NCBI RefSeq assembly: GCF_009884975.1
Contig: NZ_CP041970.1
Coordinates: forward strand, 1,240,001 to 1,304,000
Direction of reading: 5' to 3'
Length of the DNA: 64,000 bases
Source of the DNA: Acinetobacter dispersus
Lineage (GTDB): Bacteria > Pseudomonadota > Gammaproteobacteria > Pseudomonadales > Moraxellaceae
In this document: one piece after another, positions 44,823 to 55,100 of the stretch
Layout: the number at the start of each line of letters is the position of its first letter
How positions within the stretch are numbered: the stretch's first letter is position 1
Notes under the pieces: model-generated
Told to the model about the DNA's origin: nothing
The model's input: only the letters and a program-made list of their open reading frames with translations
The model's database searches: none
Translations under genes and position numbers: made by a program

Positions 44823-46599
44823 AACTCACATCCTTCTGCTCTACGAACAGCGGATTTTGCAGCTGAACATACACAGACTGGTGTTCAACAGGTGCAATTA
44901 GCTCATCAAGCTCATGCAAGCGAGTGAGTAAGTTTCCTTTATACGGCAAAGTTTCATTAAACAATAAACCCTGTAACAAGGTACTATCAGGATATTGCTG
45001 CAATAAATCTTGCAAGAAACCTTTCAGGTGCTCTAATAGTTCATCTTCAGTAATAGAACCTGTTGCACCAATGGCATTGATGATTCCAAACAAGGTATTG
45101 CCAAAGAAATAATAGCTAAAACGTTCATCTACAAAGTCTTTTGGACCCACAGCAAAGGCTTTTTCTTTAAGCTCAGGCAATACTTGTAAAATTTCAGTGG
45201 CGAACTCTTCAATATAATAAAACCCTTGGTTGTCACGTAACCACAAGGTTTTTGGGAAATGATCTTCCAGTTCTAGCAATACATTCTGTTGATGTGATTC
45301 AAATGCCATACCGTAACGATGATAGAGATGCATTAAAGGTTGCAAGCTCACTTCAAGGAAGCGATTGAACCAATCTAAGGCAATTTCTGAAAGATTTGTC
45401 TCATGATTCGTTTTTGCAATTTTTGCAAATAGTGCATTAAATCGATTTAAAGCTTTATTTGGATGATCTTGGCACAACGACGCAATACAAGTTACCTGCT
45501 GCTGTGGATGGAATGGTTGATCTCTGAAAATACAAATACTTTCGTTTACCACTTCGCCATCAATTTTTAAAGCCATCCACGCTGGATCATTGACTGCTTT
45601 TAAACTTGGACATTGCTTTAAAATATTCTGACCAAATTCACTATGCCATAAACGATGTGTAAGTTCTCCACGATGGCATTCTTTCTCCAAATTCACACGA
45701 ATTGAATTGGTAATCATCACAGATAATGAAGGCTTCACCATCCATGGTGCGCTAAAACTCGCCAATGTTCGAATAGACGTTGTCGGTGAAAATTGCCAAC
45801 CCCGTAAACCCAAATCAAGCAATTGTCCTGTTTGCTTTAAACGCTCAAACCACGGTTTGCTTTGTAAATAACGTGCCTGCCAAGGGTGTAAAGGCAGTAA
45901 TTTATATTCGGCATGGGTTTTTAATAGGTTGAGATCATTTTCAGACAAATACCACTGTAAAGCTGTCTTCAGCTGAGCGGAAATGCTCTCATCTGTAGCA
46001 CTACCTTCCGAAATATAATCTTGATGTACAAACCAATAATGGAGTTGGGTCTGCCCTTTATGCTCAGGTGAAAATTTTAACCAGTCCTCATGAACAAAAC
46101 CTGTTCTACTTTTTGGCGCTGGGTGCATACTGTGCCCAAGAACTAAAGCTTGCTCTGTTTCTATAAAATTCTGACCTGCTTTTACAAGATCATCAAAATC
46201 GGCTTCACGCTGTATTAAAAATTGCTGTAATGCATCACGACTTTGAATCCACTTCTCAACCAAAGATGCCGCATCTAATGGTTCAGAGGATTCACAAACT
46301 AATTCTTCAAGTAATAACCCAACAATTGCAACTGGGCTGAATGGCTTGATTTGACCTTGGATAACAATTTGAGGGAGATCAGCTAAGCGATGTCGTCCGA
46401 CTCGACTGACGTAGGATAAAGGGAAATTACATTGTGCTTGTATAGACTGGATAGGAATTGATAACAGCGTCAAACCTTGGCTAAACGCTTGTTGTTGGGG
46501 ACTCTGCTGATTTTTATTTAGCAAGTTACCTTTGCCTGTTTCTTGCGTATATGCATTGACGAAATGTTGTATCGCCAACCGATTGGCAAGTGATTGCAT
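44815..46599 (-). CDS. bfnA: NIS siderophore synthetase (IucA/IucC family), first operon gene
   Basis: A 594-residue synthetase starting MQSLANRLAIQHFV. Blocks: LGHSMHPAPKSRTGF (nucleotide site), LLPLHPWQARYLQ, TTSIRTLASFSAPWMVKPSLS and MAFESHQQNVLLELE. The frame opens at 46662, but the Met at 46599 begins the family homology. Two Fur-box-like palindromes lie at 46700-46718 and 46816-46834, so this is the iron-controlled head of the bfnA-G run. Confidence 0.92.
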   Translation of the reverse strand: MQSLANRLAIQHFVNAYTQETGKGNLLNKNQQSPQQQAFSQGLTLLSIPIQSIQAQCNFPLSYVSRVGRHRLADLPQIVIQGQIKPFSPVAIVGLLLEELVCESSEPLDAASLVEKWIQSRDALQQFLIQREADFDDLVKAGQNFIETEQALVLGHSMHPAPKSRTGFVHEDWLKFSPEHKGQTQLHYWFVHQDYISEGSATDESISAQLKTALQWYLSENDLNLLKTHAEYKLLPLHPWQARYLQSKPWFERLKQTGQLLDLGLRGWQFSPTTSIRTLASFSAPWMVKPSLSVMITNSIRVNLEKECHRGELTHRLWHSEFGQNILKQCPSLKAVNDPAWMALKIDGEVVNESICIFRDQPFHPQQQVTCIASLCQDHPNKALNRFNALFAKIAKTNHETNLSEIALDWFNRFLEVSLQPLMHLYHRYGMAFESHQQNVLLELEDHFPKTLWLRDNQGFYYIEEFATEILQVLPELKEKAFAVGPKDFVDERFSYYFFGNTLFGIINAIGATGSITEDELLEHLKGFLQDLLQQYPDSTLLQGLLFNETLPYKGNLLTRLHELDELIAPVEHQSVYVQLQNPLFVEQKDVSYA

Positions 46600-46699
46600 C
46601 AGACTGTATCCTATTATCGAGAGAGTTAAATTTATTTTTCGGAATGTTTTGGCCACAAACATGTCTTAACCACAAAACACTTATGATTAAGATAAAACT

Positions 46700-46718
46700 A
46701 ATGATAATTATTATCATT
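46700..46718. promoter_or_regulatory. Fur box upstream of bfnA (proximal)
   Basis: A perfect 9-1-9 palindrome, AATGATAATTATTATCATT, about 100 bases before bfnA. It is built from Fur-type ATGATAAT/ATTATCAT half-sites. Confidence 0.85.
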
Positions 46719-46815
46719 TAAGATTTCAATTCCATAAAAGAACCTGAAAAAGATGACCTAATCCGTTGAATTAATTTGCTTTAGAGATCAATAGCGTTTA
46801 AGAAAGATACAAAAA

Positions 46816-46834
46816 GATAATAATAATTCTCATT
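46816..46834. promoter_or_regulatory. Second Fur-box-like site upstream of bfnA (distal)
   Basis: 13 of 19 positions match the consensus on the minus strand (GATAATAATAATTCTCATT on the plus strand). It could extend Fur occupancy across the promoter. Confidence 0.5.
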
Positions 46835-46932
46835 AAATAAAATGATCGTTCCTTCGATGACAATTGCTTTTGTAGATTTATAAAAACTAAAGATAACAAT
46901 TACTTATAAAAAATGATACGCAAGCCCCTGTT

Positions 46933-47397
46933 TTAATCTAAAAGATCAAAGAAACCTGCACCCAGCAATTTAGCAAGTTCCTGAGGGTCAAGGCCAATAT
47001 CTAATCCCCTCTTTCCACCGCTCACATAAATTTTATCAAATGTCGCCGCCGTTGAATCAATGACTGTCTTCAGGCGTTTCTTTTGCCCTAGTGGGCTGAT
47101 CCCTCCAACCAAATACCCAGTTAAACGTTCGGCATCTTTAGGATTTGCCATTTGTAGTTTCTTGCACCCGACTGCAGCCGCAACTTTTTTTAGATTGAGT
47201 TGATGATTTACAGGCAAAATTGCAATGAAATAATTTTTTTCGTCTGTCACCATCAAGGTTTTGAAGACTTCTTCAACATTTAAGTTCAACTTTTCTGCAG
47301 CTTCTAGCCCAAAACTTTTTGCATTAACATCATGTTCGTATTCATGAATTGAGAATGCTATTTTATTTTTTTCCAATAGTTTACAAGCTGGTGTCAT
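46933..47397 (-). CDS. ybaK: Cys-tRNA(Pro)/aminoacyl-tRNA deacylase YbaK
   Basis: A 154-residue cytoplasmic hydrolase that clears mischarged Cys-tRNA(Pro). YbaK motifs include [35 protein letters not shown] and [16 protein letters not shown], with the catalytic Lys likely in KTLMV. Length is typical. It is transcribed toward the siderophore operon but is separated from it by about 330 bases with Fur sites, so it is not part of it. Confidence 0.93.
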   Translation of the reverse strand: MTPACKLLEKNKIAFSIHEYEHDVNAKSFGLEAAEKLNLNVEEVFKTLMVTDEKNYFIAILPVNHQLNLKKVAAAVGCKKLQMANPKDAERLTGYLVGGISPLGQKKRLKTVIDSTAATFDKIYVSGGKRGLDIGLDPQELAKLLGAGFFDLLD

Positions 47398-47563
47398 ATC
47401 TATTCAGTATTTTTGATGTCGGAATAAAAGTGGGATAAGTGTAACATTTAAAAATTAAAGATTAAATTTGCTTAGGCTATTTTAGATATAATTCTATTCT
47501 TGATAATTACTCAAACAACCTCATATATTGGCTAAAGGTGAAACATACAGGCTCAATTCCTAT

Positions 47564-47869
47564 ATGAGTTATAAGCATAATAATTTAATGGCCATGCGTC
47601 AGAATTATTGGGATGATGAATCATCCACGACCATTCAAGCTGAAAAGCAGTTTCTAAGAGAAATATTGGTCGCTGAAGGTATTTTCAAAGATGCGACTTT
47701 AGACGACACCAAGTATTTTTTCTTTACACTCCCCAGTATTATTATTGTCAAAGCTTATTCCGTTGGCTTTCATCATAGTGAAGTTAAACGAATGTTAGTG
47801 AAGCATATACATAGTAATAGAGCAGCGTTGATACGGAAATCTTCACTCAAAATTCAGTTTAAAATTTAG
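47564..47869 (+). CDS. Hypothetical protein, unknown family
   Basis: A protein of about 101 residues (MSYKHNNLMAMRQNYWDDES onward) that is soluble and basic at the C-terminus (RAALIRKSSLKIQFKI), with a central hydrophobic patch (YFFFTLPSIIIVKAYSVGF). The frame is open to a TTG at 47528, and later Mets at 47588 and 47594 are possible; no start has a strong ribosome site. I do not recognise it. It lies between ybaK (divergent) and the AarF-type kinase gene and gives no functional clue. Confidence 0.5.
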   Translation: MSYKHNNLMAMRQNYWDDESSTTIQAEKQFLREILVAEGIFKDATLDDTKYFFFTLPSIIIVKAYSVGFHHSEVKRMLVKHIHSNRAALIRKSSLKIQFKI

Positions 47870-48063
47870 GACAGATGTATAGCAAATATCAAGTAAATGT
47901 GAAATCTTTACTTAGGCTATTTTTATACAACTGCTCTATTGCACAAATTTAGACTGATAATTCAAGAGATTGAACTATTTTAATACGTTCAAAAGCTGTA
48001 ATATTCGCTACAATTCAAGTCTCGGCTTTCAACTCTCCGGTTTCAGCATAGGATTTTTCTTTC

Positions 48064-49437
48064 ATGTCAGATCAGAACGATAAGCTTAAGAATCTAAAAA
48101 CCTCGTCGGTGGATCGTCGCTTATCTATTGCAAAAGCTTCTTTACTTGCTGGAACTCGTTGGGCGACTGCAAATGCCACGTCTCTTTTCTCAAGCGAAGA
48201 AGAAAAAGAGAAGAAACGTAAAAAAGCCATGGCTGAACAAGCACATTATTTAGTTTCTGAAATTGGGAAATTAAAAGGTTCAATCGTCAAGATTGGCCAA
48301 ATGATGGCTTTATACGGTGAGCACTTCTTGCCTGAAGAAATTACTCAAGCCCTAAATACACTCAATAATCAGACGGTTGCATTGGCTTGGCCTGCTATCA
48401 AAGCACATTTACAAGAACAGTTAGGCTCTAAATTAGATGAGCTCACAATTGATCATGAGCCAATTGGCACAGCTTCACTTGCTCAAGTGCATCGCGCAAC
48501 ACGTAAATCTGATGGTTTAGAGCTAGTTCTTAAGATTCAATATCCAGGTGTTGCTGAAGCAATTGATTCAGACATGAATCTATTCAAGAATATGTTGAAA
48601 TTGACACGTATGGTGCCACAAACGCGCGAATTTGATCAGTGGTTTGATGAGGTCCGTGAAATGATGCATCGTGAAGTCGATTATGGCATTGAAGCTGCGA
48701 CCACACGACGTTTTGCTGAACGTTTAAAAGATGATCCACGTTATATCGTGCCTCAGATTGTTGACGAATTTTGTGCTGAAAAAATTCTTTGTATGACCTT
48801 TGAGCGCGGTGTTCCAGTCAATAGTCCAGTGATGCTCTCTCTTCCACAAGAACGCCGCAACCAGTTGGGTGAAGCATCTTTAGAGATTGCAGTACGCGAA
48901 TTGTTTGAATGGGGCGAAATGCAGACCGATCCGAACTTTGGTAATTACCTCGTTCGTTTAGGTGATGGCAATGAAGTAAAAGACAAAATTGTTTTACTCG
49001 ACTTTGGTGCAATTCGCCAGTTTGATAACAATTTACTGTCCGTGGCTCGTAACTTGATTCATGCAGGTTATGACCATGACAAAAATGCAATGGTTAAAGC
49101 CATGACGGGCTATGAATTTTTTGATGGCATGCCAGAAAGTGTTAAACCTGGTATGGCGGATGTATTCTTGATAGCTACAGAAGCATTTAGCTGCCCAAGC
49201 AATAATCCAGATATGCCTGCGGGTATTATGGATGATCAAGATCGGTATGACTGGAAAAAAAGCCAATTGCATAGCCGTGTAATGCAACAGGCAGGACAAT
49301 CCATGGCTTCTCGCTATTTTTCGGTTCCACCAAAAGAGTTTATGTTCATTAGCCGTAAATTCATTGGTGCTTATACCTTCATGACTGTGATTGATGCAAA
49401 AACCAATGTCCGCAAAATGATTCCTCAATTTGCTTGA
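48064..49437 (+). CDS. ABC1/AarF-family atypical kinase
   Basis: A 457-residue protein of the UbiB/ABC1/AarF atypical kinase family. The family motif KIGQMMALYGEHFLPEE (KxGQ) is at about residue 78. The glycine-loop region reads PIGTASLAQVHRA with Ala replacing Gly as in this family, followed by LVLKIQYPG (ATP Lys) and DPNFGNYLVR and LLDFGAIRQ (metal-binding residues). It lacks C-terminal membrane helices of classical UbiB and is shorter, so it may not be the main ubiquinone factor. A terminator follows. Confidence 0.9.
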   Translation: MSDQNDKLKNLKTSSVDRRLSIAKASLLAGTRWATANATSLFSSEEEKEKKRKKAMAEQAHYLVSEIGKLKGSIVKIGQMMALYGEHFLPEEITQALNTLNNQTVALAWPAIKAHLQEQLGSKLDELTIDHEPIGTASLAQVHRATRKSDGLELVLKIQYPGVAEAIDSDMNLFKNMLKLTRMVPQTREFDQWFDEVREMMHREVDYGIEAATTRRFAERLKDDPRYIVPQIVDEFCAEKILCMTFERGVPVNSPVMLSLPQERRNQLGEASLEIAVRELFEWGEMQTDPNFGNYLVRLGDGNEVKDKIVLLDFGAIRQFDNNLLSVARNLIHAGYDHDKNAMVKAMTGYEFFDGMPESVKPGMADVFLIATEAFSCPSNNPDMPAGIMDDQDRYDWKKSQLHSRVMQQAGQSMASRYFSVPPKEFMFISRKFIGAYTFMTVIDAKTNVRKMIPQFA

Positions 49438-49456
49438 TACAGCGTAAATCTTTTTT

Positions 49457-49495
49457 AAAAGACCTGCCCAATTTAATTGTGCAGGTCTTTTTATT
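49457..49495. terminator. Terminator between the AarF gene and pobA
   Basis: AAAAGACCTGC / GCAGGTCTTTT around a 13-base loop followed by T-rich sequence. Suitable for both convergent genes. Confidence 0.87.
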
Positions 49496-49549
49496 TCTAT
49501 ATGAGGCTAATTGATCAATTAAAGACTTTCCAAAAACAATATACCGCGC

Positions 49550-50842
<1,293 letters not shown>

Positions 50843-50854
50843 TTATCATTCTAC

Positions 50855-50873
50855 TTGTCCGAATAGCGGACAA
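50855..50873. promoter_or_regulatory. Candidate PobR operator
   Basis: TTGTCCG (50855-50861) and CGGACAA (50867-50873) form a perfect 7-base inverted repeat with 5 bases between, in the pobA-pobR intergenic region, 27 bases before the pobR start. The position suits autoregulation and pobA activation. That it is the PobR site is inference. Confidence 0.55.
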
Positions 50874-50900
50874 AACATGCAAAATAACAAGGAAGGAAGG

Positions 50901-51716
50901 ATGTCCTCTACCGATGCTTTTTTAGAGCACCCAAGTTCACACGAACGTATTCGTCAGGAAGACTATATTGCAGGTTTAGCCAAAGGTCTGGCTCTACTTG
51001 AAGCTTTTGGAATTGATCGTCAACGTTTGAACGTTACTCAAGTGGCTGAACGTACTGGCATTAGCCGAACAGCAGCACGTAGACATTTAAAAACTTTAAA
51101 ATACTTAGGCTATTTGGAAACAGATGAGCATTATTTTTGGCTAACCCATCGCGTGTTACGTCTTTCTAGCTCTTATCTAAGTTCTGCCCATCTACCTAAA
51201 ATCGCCCAATCTTTTCTGAATCTTTTGTGTGCCCAAACCTCTTTAACCTTTTCTTTGGTGGTCTTGGATGACAATGAAGTAGTCCCGATTGCCCGTAGCT
51301 ATCTTCCTCAACACGACAATTTGCGGGTCAGTCCTTATGGCATGCATTTAGGCAATCGCCTACCTGCACATGCCACCTCGACAGGAAAGGTTTTATTGGC
51401 AGCGCTACCTGAACAGGCTCAACACGATTGGGTCAAAAGTTATGGCTTAAAGCGCTTAACCCCTTTTACGATTATCGATGAAGATACGTTTATAGACGTG
51501 CTGAAAAGCATCTCATTTTCGGACTATTGTCTATCAAAAGAAGAACATGAGCTCGGCGTGATTGCGATTGCAGTTCCTGTGCTGAATGCACAAGGTAAAG
51601 CCATTGCGGCGCTTAACTGTATGTCGCAAACCAATCGTGTACAAGAAGATTATTTAGTCCAGCAAATTTTGCCTTTGCTGCGTAATACTGCTAATGAGCT
51701 ACGCAATGTAATATAA
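50901..51716 (+). CDS. pobR: IclR-family regulator of pobA
   Basis: A 271-residue IclR-type regulator. The N-terminal winged helix-turn-helix is clear (LNVTQVAERTGISRTAARRH, then LKTLKYLGYL), followed by an effector domain (LPAHATSTGKVLLAALPE, LSKEEHELGVIAIAVPVLNA). DYIAGLAKGLALLEAFGIDRQ and LNCMSQTNRVQ match the A. baylyi PobR as I recall it. The frame extends upstream to 50769, but GGAAGG and homology support 50901. It activates pobA when 4-hydroxybenzoate is bound. Confidence 0.95.
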   Translation: MSSTDAFLEHPSSHERIRQEDYIAGLAKGLALLEAFGIDRQRLNVTQVAERTGISRTAARRHLKTLKYLGYLETDEHYFWLTHRVLRLSSSYLSSAHLPKIAQSFLNLLCAQTSLTFSLVVLDDNEVVPIARSYLPQHDNLRVSPYGMHLGNRLPAHATSTGKVLLAALPEQAQHDWVKSYGLKRLTPFTIIDEDTFIDVLKSISFSDYCLSKEEHELGVIAIAVPVLNAQGKAIAALNCMSQTNRVQEDYLVQQILPLLRNTANELRNVI

Positions 51717-52030
51717 AAATCAAATCCTTAGGCCCCTTCTTTCTTTACTCATAAAAATCCCAATCAAGTTTTTTGGGAATCATCAATCTTGTCTAAATAT
51801 TACTCATACATCAAATAAAGCCTTTTTAAGCAAAATGGGAAAGCGTCCATTTTTAGTAAAAAAATCCCCAAGCTAGATTTAAATAAATATCAGCTGCTTA
51901 GCATTCTCTTTTTTTAAAATATCAATCTTTGCTCAAATTCCATGCATAAAAAAAATTGACAGAAATTTTAAAACATAATACATATAGTTTTATATGTTAT
52001 ATTTTAAAACCTAAAGACAAGGAACGACAG
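51717..52030. other. Intergenic region ahead of the ALDH cluster
   Basis: No gene seen. It holds a weak hairpin after pobR (51758-51763 / 51773-51778) and, just before the ALDH gene, a pair of 10-base direct repeats ATTTTAAAAC (51965-51974, 52001-52010) that bracket an AACATA / TATGTT inverted repeat. Confidence 0.5.
51965..52010. promoter_or_regulatory. Candidate operator/promoter of the ALDH cluster
   Basis: Direct repeats ATTTTAAAAC flank the inverted repeat AACATA (51972-51977) / TATGTT (51993-51998). It lies 21-66 bases before the ALDH start and could bind the FadR-type regulator encoded downstream. Proposed only from symmetry. Confidence 0.4.
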
Positions 52031-53461
52031 ATGTCTAAAATTCAACTAAAACATTTTATTAACGGCGAATATGTAGTAGCACAAGGAACGGATTATTTCG
52101 ATCTGGTTAGTCCAGTAACAGGCCAAGTTTATGCTGCATCACCCAATGCAACGGATGCAGAAGTAGATGCCGCTTATGCAGCAGCAAAACAGGCTTTTAA
52201 AATCTGGGGTCGCAGTACTCCCGCTGTTCGTCAAAAGGCTTTACTTGATTTAGCAGATGCGGTTGAAGCAAATGCAGAACGTTTAATCGAAGCACAAAGC
52301 CGTAATACGGGACAATTAAAGCATTTGATCGCCTCTGAAGAAGTGGCAATTTGTGCAAATCAGATTCGTTTCTTTGCGGGTGCGGCTCGCCTACTCAATG
52401 GCTCATCAACAGGTGAATATTTAGAAGGTTTGACCTCAAGTATCCGTCGTGAACCTGTCGGTGTAGTCGGTCAAGTAACGCCTTGGAATTATCCGTTAAT
52501 GATGGCGGTCTGGAAAATCGCGCCTGCTTTGGCAGCTGGTAATACTGTGGTTTTGAAACCAAGCGACACTACACCTGAAAGTACCCTGCTTCTGGCAGAA
52601 ATTGCAGCGCCATTTTTCCCTAAAGGTGCTTTCAATGTGGTATTAGGTCGTGCTGATGTAGGTTCTAAAGTGGTGTCACACAAGACCCCTGCACTGGTTT
52701 CTATTACGGGTTCAGTTCGTGCTGGTTTGCAAGTTGCTGCTTCTGCTGCAGCGAACTTAGCCAAAGCGCACCTCGAATTAGGCGGGAAAGCACCAGTCTT
52801 GGTCTTTGCAGATGCTGATATTGATAAAGCAGTTGAAATGATTGCCTTAACTGGCTTCTTTAATGCAGGTCAAGACTGTACCGCAGCAACACGTGTCATC
52901 GTAGAAGAATCTGTGCATGATGAATTTTTAGCAAAACTGGTGACAGCTGCAAAAAATACGCGTTTTGGTGAACCTGATGACGAAGATGCACTCTATGGCC
53001 CATTAAACAACGCCAATCAATTAAAAAATGTACAGACATTTATTCAAAAGCTCCCTGCTCACGCCAAAGTTGAAACAGGTGGAAAGCATGCTGATCGCCC
53101 AGGATTCTATTTTGAAGCAACCGTAATCAGCGGTCTACAACAACAGGATGAAGCCATTCAAAACGAGATTTTTGGACCAGTGATTACTGTACAAAAATTT
53201 AAAAATGAAGATGATGCTGTGGAAAAAGCCAATGATGTTGAATATGGCCTTGCTTCAAGTGTCTGGACTACCAACCACGCCCGTGCGACTCGCCTCTCTC
53301 GTGAACTCGATTTCGGCACAGTTTGGATCAACACACATATCCCATTAGCGGCAGAAATGCCCCATGGTGGTTTCAAAAAATCAGGATATGGAAAAGATCT
53401 ATCTGGTTATGGATTCGAAGAATACACGCGTATCAAGCATGTCATGAGCTCAAATGAATAA
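52031..53461 (+). CDS. NAD-dependent aldehyde dehydrogenase (aminobutyraldehyde type?)
   Basis: A 476-residue aldehyde dehydrogenase. Visible are the substrate-site segment VGQVTPWNYPLMMAVWK, LELGGKAPVLVF (general base Glu) and FFNAGQDCTAATR (catalytic Cys), plus EIFGPVITV and MPHGGFKKSGYGKDLSGYG near the end. NAGQDCTAATR resembles gamma-aminobutyraldehyde dehydrogenases more than aromatic ones, but this is a guess. The frame opens at 51956, but the Met at 52031 follows AAGGA. It is the first of five plus-strand genes whose products suggest catabolism of an imported amine or amino acid. Confidence 0.88.
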   Translation: MSKIQLKHFINGEYVVAQGTDYFDLVSPVTGQVYAASPNATDAEVDAAYAAAKQAFKIWGRSTPAVRQKALLDLADAVEANAERLIEAQSRNTGQLKHLIASEEVAICANQIRFFAGAARLLNGSSTGEYLEGLTSSIRREPVGVVGQVTPWNYPLMMAVWKIAPALAAGNTVVLKPSDTTPESTLLLAEIAAPFFPKGAFNVVLGRADVGSKVVSHKTPALVSITGSVRAGLQVAASAAANLAKAHLELGGKAPVLVFADADIDKAVEMIALTGFFNAGQDCTAATRVIVEESVHDEFLAKLVTAAKNTRFGEPDDEDALYGPLNNANQLKNVQTFIQKLPAHAKVETGGKHADRPGFYFEATVISGLQQQDEAIQNEIFGPVITVQKFKNEDDAVEKANDVEYGLASSVWTTNHARATRLSRELDFGTVWINTHIPLAAEMPHGGFKKSGYGKDLSGYGFEEYTRIKHVMSSNE

Positions 53462-53489
53462 TAAAAATAGATATAAATAGGAGCATAGA

Positions 53490-54260
53490 ATGAATTCTCA
53501 GGAAGCCAAACGCTTTGTTAGCAAGGCCCATCATGTATTATTTAATTTACATGATCCCCGTGCTTTAGATCGTTATTTTTCTCAAGACTTTATCGAACAT
53601 TCACCGCTGGTTGCTGATGGTCTGGCAGGACTTCGCCAACTGATTCAGGATTGTCCCAACATCAAGCACGAACCGTTTCGCGTACTTGGTGATGGTGATT
53701 TAGTTGCAATTCATGGCCGTTTTCTTGGACTGGATGAAACACCTTTGGTTGGATTCGATATTTACCGCGTCAAAGATGACAAAATCGTCGAACACTGGGA
53801 TGGACTTGTTGCCGAAGCTCAGCCAAATATCAGTGGCCGTACACAACTTGATGGACCCACACTCGTTGATAGCAATACCGATATCGAAACAAACCGCAGA
53901 ATTATTCAATCCTTTTTTCAAAAAGCTTTGATTGATGGAGAATACGAGACTTTTAGAGCCTTTACTGAAGGTGATCAATTCTTGCAACATAGTCCAGATA
54001 TTGGTGATGGTGTAAACTCGGTTATTGATTTCTTGAACAAAATCCGTAATCAAGGAGAAGGTTTGGTATACTCCAAAACACACCGAACCATTGCCGATGG
54101 TCAGTTTGTATTGACTCATTCTGAAGGCAGCATCGCAGGAAATCGACACGCCTATTTTGAATTATGGCGTCTTGAAAACGGTAAAATTGCCGAGCTCTGG
54201 GATGCCATACCTGCTGTTCCAGAGGATGAAATGGCAATTCACAATTTTGGCGTGTTTTAA
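53490..54260 (+). CDS. Tandem NTF2/SnoaL-like protein
   Basis: A 256-residue cytoplasmic protein made of two SnoaL/NTF2-like halves: residues 1-125 (RYFSQDFIEHSPLVADGLAGL, FDIYRVKDDKIVEHWDGL) and 130-256 (FTEGDQFLQHSPDIGDGVNSV, FELWRLENGKIAELWDAI). Both halves keep the HSP and W-D patterns of SnoaL-like proteins, a group including isomerases, cyclases, dehydratases and binding proteins. The fused pair could form an intramolecular dimer. It begins 28 bases after the ALDH, with GGAG upstream, so is in the same operon. The reaction is unknown. Confidence 0.8.
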   Translation: MNSQEAKRFVSKAHHVLFNLHDPRALDRYFSQDFIEHSPLVADGLAGLRQLIQDCPNIKHEPFRVLGDGDLVAIHGRFLGLDETPLVGFDIYRVKDDKIVEHWDGLVAEAQPNISGRTQLDGPTLVDSNTDIETNRRIIQSFFQKALIDGEYETFRAFTEGDQFLQHSPDIGDGVNSVIDFLNKIRNQGEGLVYSKTHRTIADGQFVLTHSEGSIAGNRHAYFELWRLENGKIAELWDAIPAVPEDEMAIHNFGVF

Positions 54261-54316
54261 TCCCTGATCCGTATCATTAAGCGAAGTCCTTAAACTTAGC
54301 TTCTAGAGAACCAGCT

Positions 54317-55036
54317 ATGTCAGCATATACGATAATCTTTGCACCGATCACACAATCAACTCGCTCTGAACAAGTGGTTGAACGTTTAGAGAATGCGATT
54401 ATCTCAGGACTGCTCAAAAGTCAGGAGCAGCTTCCCAATGAAGCTGACTTAGCGCGTTTAATGGGTGTTTCACCGATTACAGTGCGTGAAGCTTTAACAA
54501 CTTTACGCGTCAAAGGTCTAATTGATACACGACGCGGCCGCAATGGTGGCAGCTTTATTTGTGAATTACCTGCTGATTTACGTTTAAGCCTGCATCCATT
54601 GCGTCAGGCATCGACAGAGTATCTCGCTGATTTAGGTGAGTTTCATAGTGCGATTTTAAGTCATAGTGCTTATTTGGCGTCCCAGAGAACCACAGAAGCT
54701 GATCTTGATAAAATTAGCACATTGATTGAACAGTTTACTCAGGCCCATGAGGCAGATATACGTGCTCAACTGGATTTGCGTTGCTTACTCAGCTTGACTT
54801 CATTTGCACAGTCCGCACGGCTGGCAAATCAAGAACTCGCGTTACAAGCAGAATGGGCCCCACTTATTGCTGTTTTGTACCAAGATGATGACTTTCATCA
54901 AGCTGTGGTAGGCCAATACCACAAAATTTTGTCATCATTTACTCAAGGAAATGGCGATGAAGCCGTTTTGCAAACGAGAAAAATCATTTCCATGCAAACC
55001 GATCAAATGCTGCAATATAAATTATCGATCAATTAA
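54317..55036 (+). CDS. GntR/FadR-family regulator
   Basis: A 239-residue regulator with an N-terminal winged helix (VVERLENAIISGLLKSQEQLP, NEADLARLMGVSPITVREAL) and an all-helical FCD-type effector domain. FCD regulators usually bind small acids or amino acids and repress neighbouring catabolic genes. It lies inside the cluster and is the obvious candidate to control it. The residues that bind metal in many FCD proteins (Asp/His triad) are partly visible (HSAILSHSAYLA) but not fully assignable. Confidence 0.88.
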   Translation: MSAYTIIFAPITQSTRSEQVVERLENAIISGLLKSQEQLPNEADLARLMGVSPITVREALTTLRVKGLIDTRRGRNGGSFICELPADLRLSLHPLRQASTEYLADLGEFHSAILSHSAYLASQRTTEADLDKISTLIEQFTQAHEADIRAQLDLRCLLSLTSFAQSARLANQELALQAEWAPLIAVLYQDDDFHQAVVGQYHKILSSFTQGNGDEAVLQTRKIISMQTDQMLQYKLSIN

Positions 55037-55100
55037 AAAATAATAAAAGGATAATCAAGGCATTGATCGCAAGAATATGGAATTTTAGGAGTTATAAGGA

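Noticed and set aside
47471..47923. Repeated CTTAGGCTATTTT at 47471 and 47911
   Set aside because: Nearly the same word also occurs inside pobR coding sequence, and both copies lie in AT-rich intergenic DNA. Chance or promoter-like similarity is enough.
49033..49428. 131-codon minus-strand frame inside the AarF-type kinase gene
   Set aside because: Antisense shadow of a well-supported gene with all kinase motifs.
53700..54149. 149-codon minus-strand frame inside the NTF2-like gene
   Set aside because: Antisense shadow; no signal or motif, and the plus-strand protein has two clear domains.
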